DNA from: Dendrobium chrysotoxum
Lineage: Eukaryota; Streptophyta; Magnoliopsida; Asparagales; Orchidaceae
Assembly (NCBI GenBank): GCA_019925795.1
Contig: CM034304.1
Span: 3,411,471-3,475,470 of the forward strand
DNA length: 64,000 bases
Direction: 5' to 3'
Numbering within the stretch: the first letter of the stretch is position 1; each line of letters opens with the position of its first letter. Positions 33,294-44,796 of this stretch are shown one piece after another. The notes beneath the pieces were generated by a model, which worked only from the letters and a program-made list of their open reading frames with translations, made no database searches and was not told where the DNA came from. The translations under genes were made by a program, and so were the position numbers.

Positions 33294-34415
33294 CTAATCG
33301 GAAGAAGGAGGTTGCGGTGGATGGTAGAAGTAATGGTGAATGGCCTCAAAGTGAGCTCCAAACCAGGCCATATCCTGGTCGTGCTGCTGCTGCTGCTGCG
33401 CAGCATAGTCCGCGAAGCGTTGGAGATCCTCGTTGTGCTGCAGCTCCTGGGCAACCACGTAGGAGTCAAAACGGGCCTCCCACTGGTCGAAGCGCTGCAC
33501 CAGGTGGTCAAGGGGAGAGGCAATGCGAAGGGGTGCAGGTGCCTCTGGTGCAGCAGGAACTGGAGCAGCCTCTTCCTCTTCTTCCTCAACATCCGGGGCA
33601 GGCTCCGGATGTAGGCGGATGCTGTGTAAGACGTGGAATGAGTTGTTTGTGAAGAAGGAAGGAGGGACATCAGGAGGGACAGGATACTGAAGGTCATATT
33701 TTGTCTCTAAGGCATAGTGAATAAGATGACCTAAAGCTAGATTTGGGCGACGCCTGTGGCCCGGATCTCTAATGGTGGTGAGATGTTCTATGTATCGGAT
33801 GATCAGATCAGAGGCATTAAATTCTCGACGGGCCATGATGTAGTAGGTGGTCAAGGACAGGAGCGGGGTAATGTGAATCCGATCCCCCGCCTTTGGAATG
33901 ACGGAGGAACGAAGGACGTGCTGAATGGTCCGTGCATCCTTGAGAAGGGAAGTGCAAGCATTGTCGTGATAGGGTGCGTTGGTATTGCGAAGGAAGTGAT
34001 TGGCGACACTCCAATCATAGTCAGGATCTGTGATGATCGTGTGAATTTTGTCGCCAGTGACAGACAAGTTGAGGATATTATGAAAATCGTGGGTCGTGAG
34101 TTCCACGGGGCATTGATTTACGTAGGAGTGAAGAGGGGAATAGTCCGCAGAAATGCGCAAGTTGGCAAAGAAGATGCGAAGGAGTTCCAGATTGAAGGAA
34201 AAGGCTAAGGTCAGAATGAAGATGAGGGAGGTGTGTGCGAACAAATCTAAGATGGGATACGTGAGAGTGCGGGGATTGACAATCTTGGAGTGCGTGATAC
34301 CCACATTACGATAGCATTCGAAAGCCGCCTGATCGGTGGCATTCGGGAAGCGAGGATCGACATGTCCCCGGGACAAACTGGCCCCCTTTTGACGAGATCT
34401 TTTGCCACCAGCCAT
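33294..34415 (-). CDS. Third ORF, copy C (plant-transposon-protein-like, 373 aa)
   Basis: Open frame in the extra-gene position between pol and the 3' LTR. Start chosen at MAGGKRSRQKG (34415) because this ATG is conserved in B, whereas the ATG 20 codons upstream (34475) is ATA in B. Layout: basic N-terminus (2-25); core about 30-245 with LELLRIFFANLRISADYS and FNASDLIIRYIEHL, resembling the putative plant transposon protein family; acidic/proline linker about 265-305; Q-rich helical tail about 310-365 (DYAAQQQQQHDQD). Compared with B it ends five codons early (SSD then TAG-type stop in place of a sense codon). No membrane segment from this start, so env-like function is not supported. It is the longest intact gene of the family here. 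Function unknown. Confidence 0.75.
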   Translation of the reverse strand: MAGGKRSRQKGASLSRGHVDPRFPNATDQAAFECYRNVGITHSKIVNPRTLTYPILDLFAHTSLIFILTLAFSFNLELLRIFFANLRISADYSPLHSYVNQCPVELTTHDFHNILNLSVTGDKIHTIITDPDYDWSVANHFLRNTNAPYHDNACTSLLKDARTIQHVLRSSVIPKAGDRIHITPLLSLTTYYIMARREFNASDLIIRYIEHLTTIRDPGHRRRPNLALGHLIHYALETKYDLQYPVPPDVPPSFFTNNSFHVLHSIRLHPEPAPDVEEEEEEAAPVPAAPEAPAPLRIASPLDHLVQRFDQWEARFDSYVVAQELQHNEDLQRFADYAAQQQQQHDQDMAWFGAHFEAIHHYFYHPPQPPSSD

Positions 34416-34488
34416 TAGGAAACCAAAGAGGAGGAAAGGAGAAGGAAAGTGGAGGAAAAACGATGTGAAAAACATGAAGAAAACTGTT

Positions 34489-34497
34489 GTTTAAATA
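34489..34497 (-). promoter_or_regulatory. TATA-like box upstream of third ORF, copy C
   Basis: TATTTAAAC on the minus strand, at the place of TATATAAAC in B, between the palindrome array and the ATG at 34415. Weaker than the B site. Confidence 0.4.
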
Positions 34498-34509
34498 GAA
34501 AACGGACTG

Positions 34510-35033
34510 ATCGTCCCGTACGATCGCGGGATCGTCCGGGACGATGTGGTCATTTATGATGTTCTGGCCGATTGGTCAAAAAGGCGATCCGATCGTCCAG
34601 GACGATCAGAGATCGTCCAGGACGATTAGACACAGGCGATCGTCCCGAGGAGTCAGGCTGGACGACCGTTGACGAAAAGTATCGTCCAGGACGATTAGGT
34701 GGATCGTTCGGGACGATATGCAATAAATATGTCGGACGGGCCGAATTCCAATCGTCCTGCGGCTGACACATGGATCGTCCAGGACGATGAGGTGGATCGT
34801 CCAGGACGATGGGCAATAATTGACTTAATATCAGCCGTTTGATCAGATCAGGAAGATATGGATCATATCGTCCAGGACGATGTAAGAATCGTCCAGGACG
34901 ATCACCAATAATTGGGATAGTTTCAGCAGCAGGAGCAGTGGGTATGATTTTGAATGAATCGTCCAGGACAATTTTTGGATCGTCCAGGACGAAGAGGATC
35001 ATCCAGGATGATCGGTGTATCGTCCAGGATGAT
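34510..35033. repeat. Pre-ORF3 palindrome array, copy C
   Basis: About 14 copies of ATCGTCC(A/G)GGACGAT or close variants over 520 bp, ending about 95 bp upstream of the ORF3 start. Better preserved than in B: most copies keep both CpGs; only the distal ones are ATCATCCAGGATGAT. Confidence 0.9.
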
Positions 35034-36422
35034 GTGAAGAAAAGTAGAAAAGGATGAAGGATGAAGATGTTCGATCAGGATCCAAAAAACACAACCATGA
35101 AAACAAAATAATAAAAAGACGAATAAAATTGACCGCAAAAACACATAGAAGCATTTTTTTTTTGATTAAGCTGCTCTTAGAAAATCAGAATTTTTTTCTT
35201 GACTTTAGATTCGAAAACCAATGATAGGACGATTGACAGCGCTGAAATCCAGAAAAGGTTGGAAATAATCATCGTTCGTAGCTCCGACCTCGGGCACCTT
35301 ATCGATGCAAACCTCTTTCAAAACAAAAATCCGATTCAGAATAAAAGACATTAGATTTGAAAAGAAATCCTTTCAAGCCTCGTTCCAGAAAAATATCTGA
35401 TATAATAGTGTTACAAAATAAAAAATTAGAAATCAGGATTTTTAAGACTCAAGTTTTGAAAATATTAAGTGGCGCACAGATTTTTCTAAGACATTTAATA
35501 ATCTGAAAGGGAAGAAAGCTTGTTTTGGGCTCATTTTGTGCCTCTTTTTCAAATTGGTTGGCGCTTTGCGCATCTTTTGATTTTTTTTTATACACTTTGT
35601 GTATTCAATTTGGCAATTTCGCATCTTTTCAATTTTGGGCTCATTTTATGCCTCTTTTTCAAATTATCTGGCGCACTACGCATCTTTTATAAGCTTTCTC
35701 CTTTTCATAATCATTAAAGAGTCTCAGCTGTGAGATTATCTTTTAGACATAGGAGATGACTCTCCGCAGTAAGGAAGAACGATTCACAAAATAAAAGCCA
35801 TACAACATATGATAAATGCAATCACTTGGCTTAGAAAATCAAACTAATGACTCAAGACTTTGAAAAACACTATTGATATGAGGCAGATTACTGTAGGAAG
35901 ATAAAATAATCTCTATTTCAAAAACTAATATTTTAATTTTGAAAAGGATTTTTATTCAAAAGAAACTACACACCAGTACAGGAGTTAGAGGAAGAGAAAC
36001 AATTATTAATGTTCTTCCCTTTGACAGATTCAGCGAAGTCAATCACTGCTTATCAGCTTCCAAACCAAAACAAGGTAAAAACTCCCAGTCAAAAATTCAG
36101 ATCACTAGAAGTAGTGAGCGGTGATCAGATCTTGAAAAGTATAAAACAGTAAGTGCAAGATATGAACCAGTAAATAAATAAAAACAGGTAGAAAATCATA
36201 ACAAAGTAAATACTCAAATCAAACTAACAATAAGGGTAACACAGAAATCAGCAGAAGAAATAAAATCAACTGAAAGCAAATAATCAAACCAAAACTAACT
36301 AACAGAAATCAGAAATCAGAATACAAAAACTAACTAACAGAAATCAGAAAACAGAATACGAAAACTAACTAACAGAAATCAGAATACCAATCATAACAAT
36401 CATAAATCAGCAGTCATAAGAA
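35034..36422. other. Non-coding spacer between pol and third ORF, copy C
   Basis: No coding potential. It has the same 110-bp direct repeat as A and B (near 35526 and 35635) and three 35-bp units (36288, 36323, 36358) next to the pol stop. Confidence 0.8.
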
Positions 36423-39400
36423 TCAAACATTTATATCAATCACTCCTAATCTGGTTCTCAAAATGCTGAATGAGTCAAAGGCCAGTGGTTTAGTGAATAT
36501 GTCAGCCAGCTGATTTTCAGTTGCTACGTGGTGTAGCTCAATGTCCCCTTTTGTAACATGGTCCCTAATGAAGTGATGCCTAATGTTAATGTGTTTGGTC
36601 CTAGAATGTTGGATTGGATTCTTAGAGATACAGATGGCACTAGTATTATCACACAGAACAGAAATTGTGCCAACAGGTACTCCTAAATCTAAGACTTGCT
36701 GCTTCAACCAAAGAACTTGGGCCACACAACTCCCTAAGGCAATGTACTCAGCTTCAGCAGTGGAAAGTGCAACTGAGTTCTGTTTTCTATTGGACCAGGA
36801 GACTAACGACTGTCCTATGAACTGACAAGTCCCAGAAGTACTCTTCCTATCCACCCTACACCCCATAAAATCAGAATCAGAATATCCAATGATCTCAAAA
36901 GAGGTGCTGTGCCTAGGGTACCAAATTCCTAGGTTTGGGGTTCCTAAAAGATATCTAAGAATTCTCTTAACAGCAGTCAGGTGGGACTCTTTAGGATCAG
37001 CCTGAAACCTAGCACAAAGACAGACACTAAACATGATATCAGGTCAGCTAGCAGTCAGGTAAAGCAGTGAACCTATTATCCCTCTATACTTCTTCTGATC
37101 AACAGATTTTCCATTTGAATCCTTATCTAACTGAACTGAGGAGGGCATGGGAGTATTGATTGGCTTGGCTTTGTCCATTTCATATTTCTTCAAAATGTCC
37201 TTAGTTTATTTTAATTGATTGAGAAAGGTTCCATCATCCGTTTGCCTTATGCTAAACCCCAAAAAGTAGGACAATTCTCGCATCATACTCATCTCAAACT
37301 CTTTACTCATTGTTTTAGAAAACTCTTCACATAAGTATTTATCAGAAGATCCAAAAATTATATCATCAACATAGATCTGGACAATGAGTAAGTCATCTCC
37401 TAATCTCCTCAGAAAAAGGGTGGTGTCTACGCTCCCCTTAACAAACTCTCTTTCTAACAGGAATGTGCTAAGCCTCTCATACCAAGCTCTGGGTGCCTAT
37501 TTCAATCCATATAAGGCCTTTTTTAATTTATAGACATGACTTGGATATTGGGAACTCTCAAAACCTGGGGGTTGTTCTACAAAAACATCTTCTTTAATTA
37601 CCCCATTTAAAAAGGCACTCTTAACATCCATTTGAAACAGCTTAAATCCCTTATAACAGGCAAAGGCTAGTAGCACTCTAATGGCTTCCAATCTAGCTAC
37701 AGGGGAAAAAGTCTCCTCAAAATCAATCCCTTCTATCTGATTATACCCCTTAGCCACTAATCTTGCCTTATTTTTCACCACCACACCAGAATCATTCATC
37801 TTATTCTTAAAGACCCACTTGGTTCCCACAATACTTTGATTTTTAGGTCTTTCTACTAACTCCCAAACATCATTCCTTACAAATTGATTCAATTCTTCCT
37901 GCATAGCTAAAATCCAAAATTCATCCGACAGGGCTTGATTGATGTTGGTGGGTTCAGTCATTGAGATAAAGGCAGAATGGTTTACTTCCTTCCTAAGTCC
38001 ATGCCTAGTCCTAACACCTTCAGAAGGGTCTCCTAAGATCAGTTCTTTAGGATGACTCGAAGATTATCTCCAATCTCTAGGCAACTCTGTTTGAGGTTCT
38101 ACCCTTTCCTCCAAATTTGTATTTCCAACTCCTTGGGTAACCTCAATAATCTCTTCATCTTCTACTTCAGATCTAGATTCCTTAGGCTCAGATTCATCAA
38201 ACACTACATGGGTTGTTTCTTCCACCACCAAAGTCCTCCTATTGAACACCCTAAAGGATTTCCCCACACTTGAATATCCTAAGAACACTCCTTCATCAGA
38301 TTTGGGGTCAAATTTTCCTAAGGGTGACTTCCCGTTGTTCAGAATGAAAACCTTACAGCCAAAGACATGGTGGTGGGACAGATTTGGAGTTCTACCCTTA
38401 ATGATCTCATAAGGTGTCTTGCTCAGTTTGACTCTCACATTCACCCTATTCAGCACATAACAGGCAGTGTTCACCGCTTCAACCCAAAAGTATTTTAGAA
38501 GTGAATACTCGGCAAGCATGGCTCTAGCGGCTTCCACTAAGGTCCTGTTCTTCCTTTCAGCTACCCCGTTCTGCTGAGGGGTCCTAGGAGCTGAAAAATT
38601 GTGACTTATCCCATGATCCTCACAAAAACTTCCAAATCTTTCATTTTCAAACTCCCCTCCGTGATCACTATGGATGGTAATAATCTCACATCCTAACTTC
38701 TTCTGAATCCAAATAGAGAAGGATCTAAACTCATCAAATGACTCAGATTTATGTGACAAAAACTTAACCCAAGTGAACCTCGAATAATCATCTACAATCA
38801 CAAAACCATAGACTCTCCCCCCTAAGCTGGCAGTGCTAATGGGTCCAAAGAGGTCCATGTGAAGAACTTCTAAAGGTCTAGAGGTGCTAATATCCTTAAC
38901 AGAGTGAAAAGAGGACTGGACTTGCTTCCCCAACTGACAGGCATCACACAGGTGATCCTTAGTGAACTTAAGCTTGGGCACACCTCTAACTAAGTCCTTT
39001 TGGGTGACTCTCCTAATGGTTTTCATACTGGCATGACACAATCTCCTATGCCATAACCAAGACTCATCAGCAGTAGTTTTTAAGCAAATTGAATTATCAG
39101 ATTTAATGCTACTTACATCCAGCTTGTAGACGTTGTTGATCCTTTGCCCCTGTAAAAAAACTTCATCATTTAAGCTTAAAATGCAGCCAGTGGGCAGGAA
39201 TTTGATGTTGTATCCCTTGTTACAGGGTTGACTGATGCTCAGCAGGTTGTGTTTCAGTCCATCTACAAGCAAAACATTATCAATCATAAAGTTCTTTGAA
39301 TCACCAATTATACATGTGCCTACCACCTTCCTGGTGGTGTTATCTCCAAGTGTAACCTTGCCTCCAGCTCTGGCCTCCAGTGAAATGAACTGATTTGCAT

Positions 39401-39473
39401 CTCTAGTCATATGTCTAGAACATCCGCTGTCCAGGTACCACATGCTCTCATGAGGTCTTGTGTGAGAGCACAC
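36423..39473 (-). pseudogene. pol: Copia pol, copy C
   Basis: From 39473 to 38064, 469 codons are open: protease D15-S16-G17; zinc region H142, H147, C176, C179; integrase D207, D270, E306 - all key residues present. A TAT-to-TAA change at 38064 stops it. RT resumes at 37961 and holds QMDVKSAFLNG, then stops at 37497 (CAG to TAG, the same codon as in A). The YVDD region near 37370 lies in a further broken segment. RNase H (37034-36423) is open with STAEAEYIALGS and LCDNTSAICISKNP, ending DINV. Integrase is the best preserved among the three copies. Confidence 0.95.
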
Positions 39474-39484
39474 CTACAAAAGTA

Positions 39485-41296
39485 TCAAACGTCAGTCTTA
39501 GGAACCCAAACAGGTTTGGGTTCCTTCTTATGAAAAGAAGAATGCAATGCATGCGTGCTGTGCTGTGAAACAGGCAGTTTGGGTTTTCACACCCAATGTG
39601 TACTACGGTGAACAGTGCAGGTGTGAGAAATATGTCCTAACATGCCACTTGAAAAATATCTAACACCAGGAAAAGGGTTAACTAATCTACGTGGATGATA
39701 ATGCCTCTTCCTAGATGTATATGAAACATGCTTTGAAGAACTTGCAACAGATTTTTCAAAAAGTGGCGGTGCATAAAACTGTTCAAAAGTAGGCGGTGTT
39801 TTGTTCTTTTCAAAAGCACTGATCTTTACTTTCAAAAACTCATTTTATTTCTTTAAGCTTGCAATTTCAAATTTCAAGGTTCCCTTGCTACTTTCTACTT
39901 CACATGCCATTGTATCTAATTCTTTAAAAGCTCTTTCTAAGTCCACATGCGTAGTTTTCAATGAATCATGCTCAGAAACTAAATCAGAATATTTTTTATT
40001 CAACTCATCGAATTCATCAAGCAAAGACATGTGATTTGAATCAAGTGTGGAATGATCTTTAACTACAGAATCATGCTCTTTTTGCAATGTTAAGTAATCT
40101 AATTTCAAACTAGCATGAGTTTTCTTAAGCTTCCTATACGATGTATGAATTCTTTCAGAAACTTTAAATAATTGATCGTAGGTAAGCTCACATATCTCGT
40201 CCTGATCCGACTGACCAGGGTGATCATCAGCCATAAGACACAAGTTTGTTTCCTCCTCTTCAGCTTCAGTCTCAGAAGAGTCGGATGCAGAGTCTGCCCA
40301 GAACGCCTTCTGAATCCGCTTCTTGTCCTTTCTGAACTTTGGTTTCTCCTCACCCTTCTCCTTGCTTGGGTGAGCTTTAAGTGTTGGATAATCAGCCTTT
40401 ATGTGTCCAGGCTTCCTGCATTCAAAACAAACAGATTCAGATGAACTCTTAAAATTTTTATTGGACTTACCCTTGTTCCACTTCTGATAGTTCTTATGTT
40501 TCTTCCTTAGAAAGCTTTTGAATTGCCTTGTGATTAAGGCAACATCATCGCTATCAGACCCGAAAGAGCTAGCATCTGAATCCTTGGCCTTTAGTGCCAC
40601 TGTCTTCTCTTTCTTGCGTTCACCTGCATCAAGTTGCCTTTGGTTCACCCCTTGCTCGTAAGCAATGAGTGATCCAAGTAAGCTGTCAATAGAGTAAGTG
40701 TTTAAATCTTTAGATTTAGTAATAGAAGTAATCTTAGCATCATAAGAAGCAGGCAAACATCTTAGAATTTTGTTCACTCTTTCGTAGTTAGTAAGTTCTC
40801 TACCTAGAACATGCAAAGAGGTAACAATCTGAGTGAACCTTGTGTACATTTCTGAAATAGTCTCACTAGGTTTCATGCGAAAAAGTTAATAATCATGTCA
40901 CAAGATGTTTAACCTTGACTGTTTGACTTCAGTTGTACCTTCGTATGTTATGCATAATCTATCCCAGATTTCCTTTCCCGTTGTACAAGTAGAACCACGC
41001 ATATAATCTTCGGATTTTAAAGCACAAAAGAAACAGTTCAAGTATTTTGCATTTAACTATGCTAAATCACGATCATCAAATGTCCAATCAGTAAAAGGCA
41101 GTTCAATTTTTACATTGTTAATCAGTCTAAAAGGTGGTTCATATCCGTCCTTAACTAACATCCACATGCGATAATCAATAGACTGTAGAAAAGTAGACAT
41201 GCATGTTTTCCAAAAATCAAAAGGAATATTGTCAAACAACGGTGGTCTTGTAATAGAATATCCTTCAACAGTATTTCGATTATTACAGTTAGCCAT
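39485..41296 (-). pseudogene. gag: Copia gag, copy C
   Basis: ATG at 41296. Stops at 41057 (CAG to TAG) and near 40887 (GAA to TAA); open again from 40876 to 39845 (343 codons with zinc knuckle 1 and the coiled coil); another stop near 39842, then the C-terminal part with knuckle 2. Knuckle 1 reads CFECRKPGHIKADY (last cysteine lost) and knuckle 2 reads YFSSGMLGHISHTC (two cysteines lost), so RNA binding would be impaired even without the stops. Family TGA at 39485-39487. Confidence 0.93.
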
Positions 41297-41337
41297 GGAT
41301 CAAATCCAAAAGTTTTTAAACCTAAATTTTGAATCCC

Positions 41338-41349
41338 GCTCTGATACCA
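41338..41349 (-). other. Primer binding site, copy C
   Basis: TGGTATCAGAGC on the minus strand, matching plant initiator tRNA-Met; two bases from the LTR. Confidence 0.95.
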
Positions 41350-41351
41350 CT

Positions 41352-43070
41352 TGAAAGTTCGATAGGGATGTTAAGCCCTAGTGAACTAGTCCCGAGGCTA
41401 ACCAAGAGGGGGGGTGAATTGGTTATTTAAAAATTTCACGATAACTATGAAAATCTTTTTATAACGTGCAGCGGAAACAAATTAACACAACGATAAAAAG
41501 ATCAACCACAGATATTCACCCAAGCTGTTAATATCAGAAAAAATTAAAGTGCAGAATTGAATCAGAAAAGCAAACCAGATTTTATAGTGGTTCGGTCAAC
41601 TTGACCTACGTCCACTCCCCGGAGCCTCCCCTCCGGCTATTGCACTAAACAGAAGTGTCTCTCTTTTTGCTCCCACAGCAAGGCGGAGAAGCCTGTACAA
41701 AAATCTCCTTTTCACCACACAGTGAGGCAGAGAACCCGACCTCCTTTCGATTCCTCCTGAAGCAGGCAGAGAACCTTCAAACTCCTTTCGCTTCCTCCTG
41801 AAGCAGGTAGAGAACCTACGAACTCCTTTCGCTTCCTCCTGAAGCAGGCAGAGAACCTACGAACTCCTTTTGCTTCCACCTGAAGCGGGCCGAGAACCCC
41901 GGATCTTCTTGCGAACGATCCTCCCACGACGAACACTGACTAAATGAAAGACGACGAGCGGAGAAGACGACTCTGATCCGTGCTCGGAGCAACCTTAGTG
42001 AATCCCTCACTAACTCCCCCTCATAAGATCTTCCCTCTCTCTCCCAACTCTCTCTCTCTAGGGTTTCTCAGGGAAGGAAGGCAGCAAAAGATTTTTCCAA
42101 AAATTGGAAAAAGTTCTTTTAAAGGAGGGCTTAAAATTTGCCCTAAATCTCAACTGGTCGGCCAAGATCGTCCAGGACGATCGGTAGATCGTCCTGTACG
42201 ATCAGTTCAAATTCAGTTATTTCAGCCTGGACGATCTGGCTCTTCTGGATGATTAGTAGAAAAAGTTGTTCCTATCGTCCCGTACGATCCTGCGATCGTC
42301 AGGGATGATTAGTTCAAATTGAGAGAAATCGTTCAGAAGACAGTTCGGGTCGTCCAGAGAAATCTGTGCTAGATGACCAAAAAATGACTTGATCGTCCCG
42401 GACGATAGGGTCATCATCCGGTATGATTAGTTCAAAAAGGCCCCAAATCATCCTGTACATAGTTCTGGATATACAGCTTAAATGCACTAGACGATCAAGA
42501 TCGTCTGGGACGATCCTGCGATCGTCCAGGACGATATGATCGTATCAACCAAAAATAAATTACTTTCCTTAATTACCAGATTAAATTAGGCATGATTATA
42601 CTGGATCGTCCGGGACGATCAGACGAAGTATCTAAAAATAAGAACTTGCCTAACTTGATCTGGCGGCTGAGAATTTCTGATTTGGGCATATCGTCCCGTA
42701 CGATCCGTAGATCGTCCAGGACGATCGGCTCAATCAGACTCTCTTAACTTAGTCGCCCTAATTAGGGTTTCTATTTTAACTGGATCGTCCAGGACGATGT
42801 GGATATCGTCCAGGACGATCTGAACAATTTTTTAACAGAAACTCTAATTCACTCAATCTCTCTCCCTGAGTGTGTGTGTGCAAGGTTACTTAGCTAGGGA
42901 ATCAGTTACATTACAATTGACTCAATAAAAGAAAAAATCATACATTTGACACACTTGGACCCGATCTTGAGTTGGCTTGAGTGGCTCACGGTCTTTTGTG
43001 CCTGAAACAGATTAGCCAAGCAAAACACACTGGAAACATGTTTGTCATCATCAAAACCAGATTTGCAACA
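41352..43070 (-). repeat. 5' LTR, copy C
   Basis: 1719 bp, minus strand TGTTGCAAATC to GAACTTTCA. Four 41-bp units at 41738-41899 and a U3 palindrome array at 42167-42819 that is better preserved than in the left LTR but lacks a short block near 42605. Confidence 0.95.
42167..42819. repeat. U3 palindrome array, copy C right LTR
   Basis: Same motif family; most units keep CpGs (ATCGTCCAGGACGAT at 42167, 42785 and 42805 regions). Two units fewer than the left LTR. Confidence 0.85.
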
Positions 43071-43075
43071 CATTG
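43071..43075. repeat. Target site duplication CATTG, right
   Basis: Copy of 31249-31253, directly after the LTR end GCAACA. Confidence 0.95.
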
Positions 43076-43821
43076 GCCTGTGGGTAATAGATCGTTGAGT
43101 ATCTCCAATCAATACCATGGCGACTTGCAAAGTTATTGATTTTTGTAGACTTAAAAGTGGACCCATTATCGGATATGATTCTGTGAGGCATGCCAAATCG
43201 ATATACGATATGGTCACGAAAGAATTTTATTACATGGTGTGATGTTACATTTCTTAGTGGGACTGCTTCTGCCCACTTTGAAAAGTAATCAGTCACTGCT
43301 AAGATGAAGCGATGACCCCTTGAAGAAGGAGGGTCAATTGGCCCGACGATATCCATGCCCCAACTTTCGAAGGGCCACGAGGCTATCGTAGGATGCAACA
43401 CATTAGGCGGCTGATGTAAAACCACACCATGAACTTGGCATTGATGACAACATTTCGTAATTTTCATGCAATCATCAATCATCGTAGGCCAGTAGTAACC
43501 AAGTTTTTTTATTTTCATTTTCATCTTAGGACCCGATTGATGAGCACCGCACAGTCCAGCATGGACTTCATTAACGATCTTCAGGGCCTCTCATTTGTCT
43601 AAACAACGGAGCCACATCTGATCGAATGATCGTCGGTACAACGTATCGTTGACTAGTGCATAAGATAGGGCACGTTTCTTAATTTGATTGGCAAGAGACC
43701 TGTCGTGGGGAAGCTTGCCTTTTTGCAGATACTTGATTATTGGTTGTCTCCAATCTTCTTCTTCATCGACTGCTGAATATGTAGAAAGGACTTGAGAAGA
43801 TTGATTGTCGAGGTACTCCAT
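43071..43821 (-). pseudogene. pol: Gypsy integrase, 5' part
   Basis: Integrase N-terminal and core region. 43821-43591 is the segment linking RNase H to integrase and the first half of the zinc region, closed by a stop. From 43524 the frame holds KCCHQCQVHG (zinc cysteines), WGMDIVGP (D58 of this stretch) and ISDNGSTF (D119). Reading stops at the copia insertion at 43070; the catalytic glutamate lies on the other side at 31253 with the usual spacing of 35. Confidence 0.93.
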
Positions 43822-43848
43822 GTCTACAGGGGATAGGACTTGACGACC

Positions 43849-44775
43849 CTAAACTTCTATAAGGATGAAGTCTTCTTCTGGGCAAGCAAATTCCTTTGCA
43901 AGCTTTGCTAGGGCATCCGCCGAGGAATTGCTTCCACGAGGAACCCTATACATAGTTACAACAGGAATTTTCTCGAGTAGGTGCATTGTGTATTGGTCAT
44001 ATTTCAGGAGTTTAGGATTCAAAACCTTATAGGTCCCTGTAACTTGGTTGATCACCAGTTGAGAGTCACCATAGATCTTAATCTCTTTAATCTCCATTAG
44101 GATTGCAAGTTCCAAACCAGTTATCAAAGCTTCATACTCAGCTTCGTTGTTCGTGCAAGGTTCTGATAAATGGTAGGAAAAGTGCATCATTCCCTTATCT
44201 GGTGTTATGAAAACCAAACTAACTCCGGCTTTTCCAGGAATAGTGGATTGAGGTGTTTTGCCCCATTGAGAGGATGCTGCACCATCAAAATATATTTCCC
44301 AGGTTTGAGTATTAGATTCCTCAAAACTCATGATTTGCTCGTCAGGTAAATCATCGTTTAGAGGAGATTCCGCCAGTAGCGGGTATGCTGCAAGGAAGTC
44401 GGCGACGGCCTGCCCTTTCACAGTACGCAGGGGAATGAAAGTGATTACAAATTGCAACAATATCATAGACCAACAAGCTAAATGTCCTGACAATGTGGGC
44501 CGGGTCATAAGATATTGCAGGGGGTTGATACTGGAAATCAGACTGACATGATGAGAAAGCATGTAATGTCTTAGTTTTTGTGCTGCAATGACTAAGGCAA
44601 GGCAATGTTTCTCAATTGCATGATAGCAGATTTCCATTGGAAGTAATCTCCAACTCAGATAGTAGAGAGCATTCTCTTTCCCATCGTCATTGATTTGAGC
44701 TAGAAGAGCCCCGAGTGATTCGTCAAGGGCCGCAATGTAAAGGATTAAAGGTCTCCCCAGAATGGGGGCTGCCAA
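43849..44775 (-). pseudogene. pol: Gypsy RNase H plus archaeal-like RNase H
   Basis: 308 open codons holding two RNase H domains in series. The first (about 10-130) follows RT as in all gypsy elements (LILYIAALDESLGALLAQ, HAIEKHCLALVIA). The second (about 158-300) has IYFDGAAS, NNEAEYEALI, IYGDSQLV and SSADALAKLA, so its acidic catalytic residues are all present. A second RNase H of this type is a mark of the Tat lineage. Separated from RT by one stop codon (about 44797). Confidence 0.92.
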
Positions 44776-44796
44776 AACTGGTAGATTTGCCAGGTA

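Larger units (their letters stand above)
31254..43070 (-). mobile_element. Ty1/copia SIRE-like retrotransposon, copy C (complete, 11.8 kb)
   Basis: Full structure: two LTRs (1764 and 1719 bp), PBS, gag, pol, spacer, palindrome array, third ORF, PPT and 5-bp target duplication. It sits inside the integrase gene of the gypsy element, same strand. A hand count over the first 220 bp of the LTR pair gives 5 substitutions and 1 indel. Gag-pol has several stops, so it now depends on other copies. The third ORF is its best open frame. Confidence 0.96.

Noticed and set aside
33317..34208. Plus-strand ORFs and the 33194-33697 frame overlapping the third ORF
   Set aside because: Shadows of the GC-rich coding strand; no independent support in copy B.
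34415..34475. Upstream ATG giving the third ORF a hydrophobic N-terminus that could pass for a signal peptide
   Set aside because: The codon is ATA in copy B, whereas the ATG at 34415/10213 is shared; it also lies too close to the TATA-like box.
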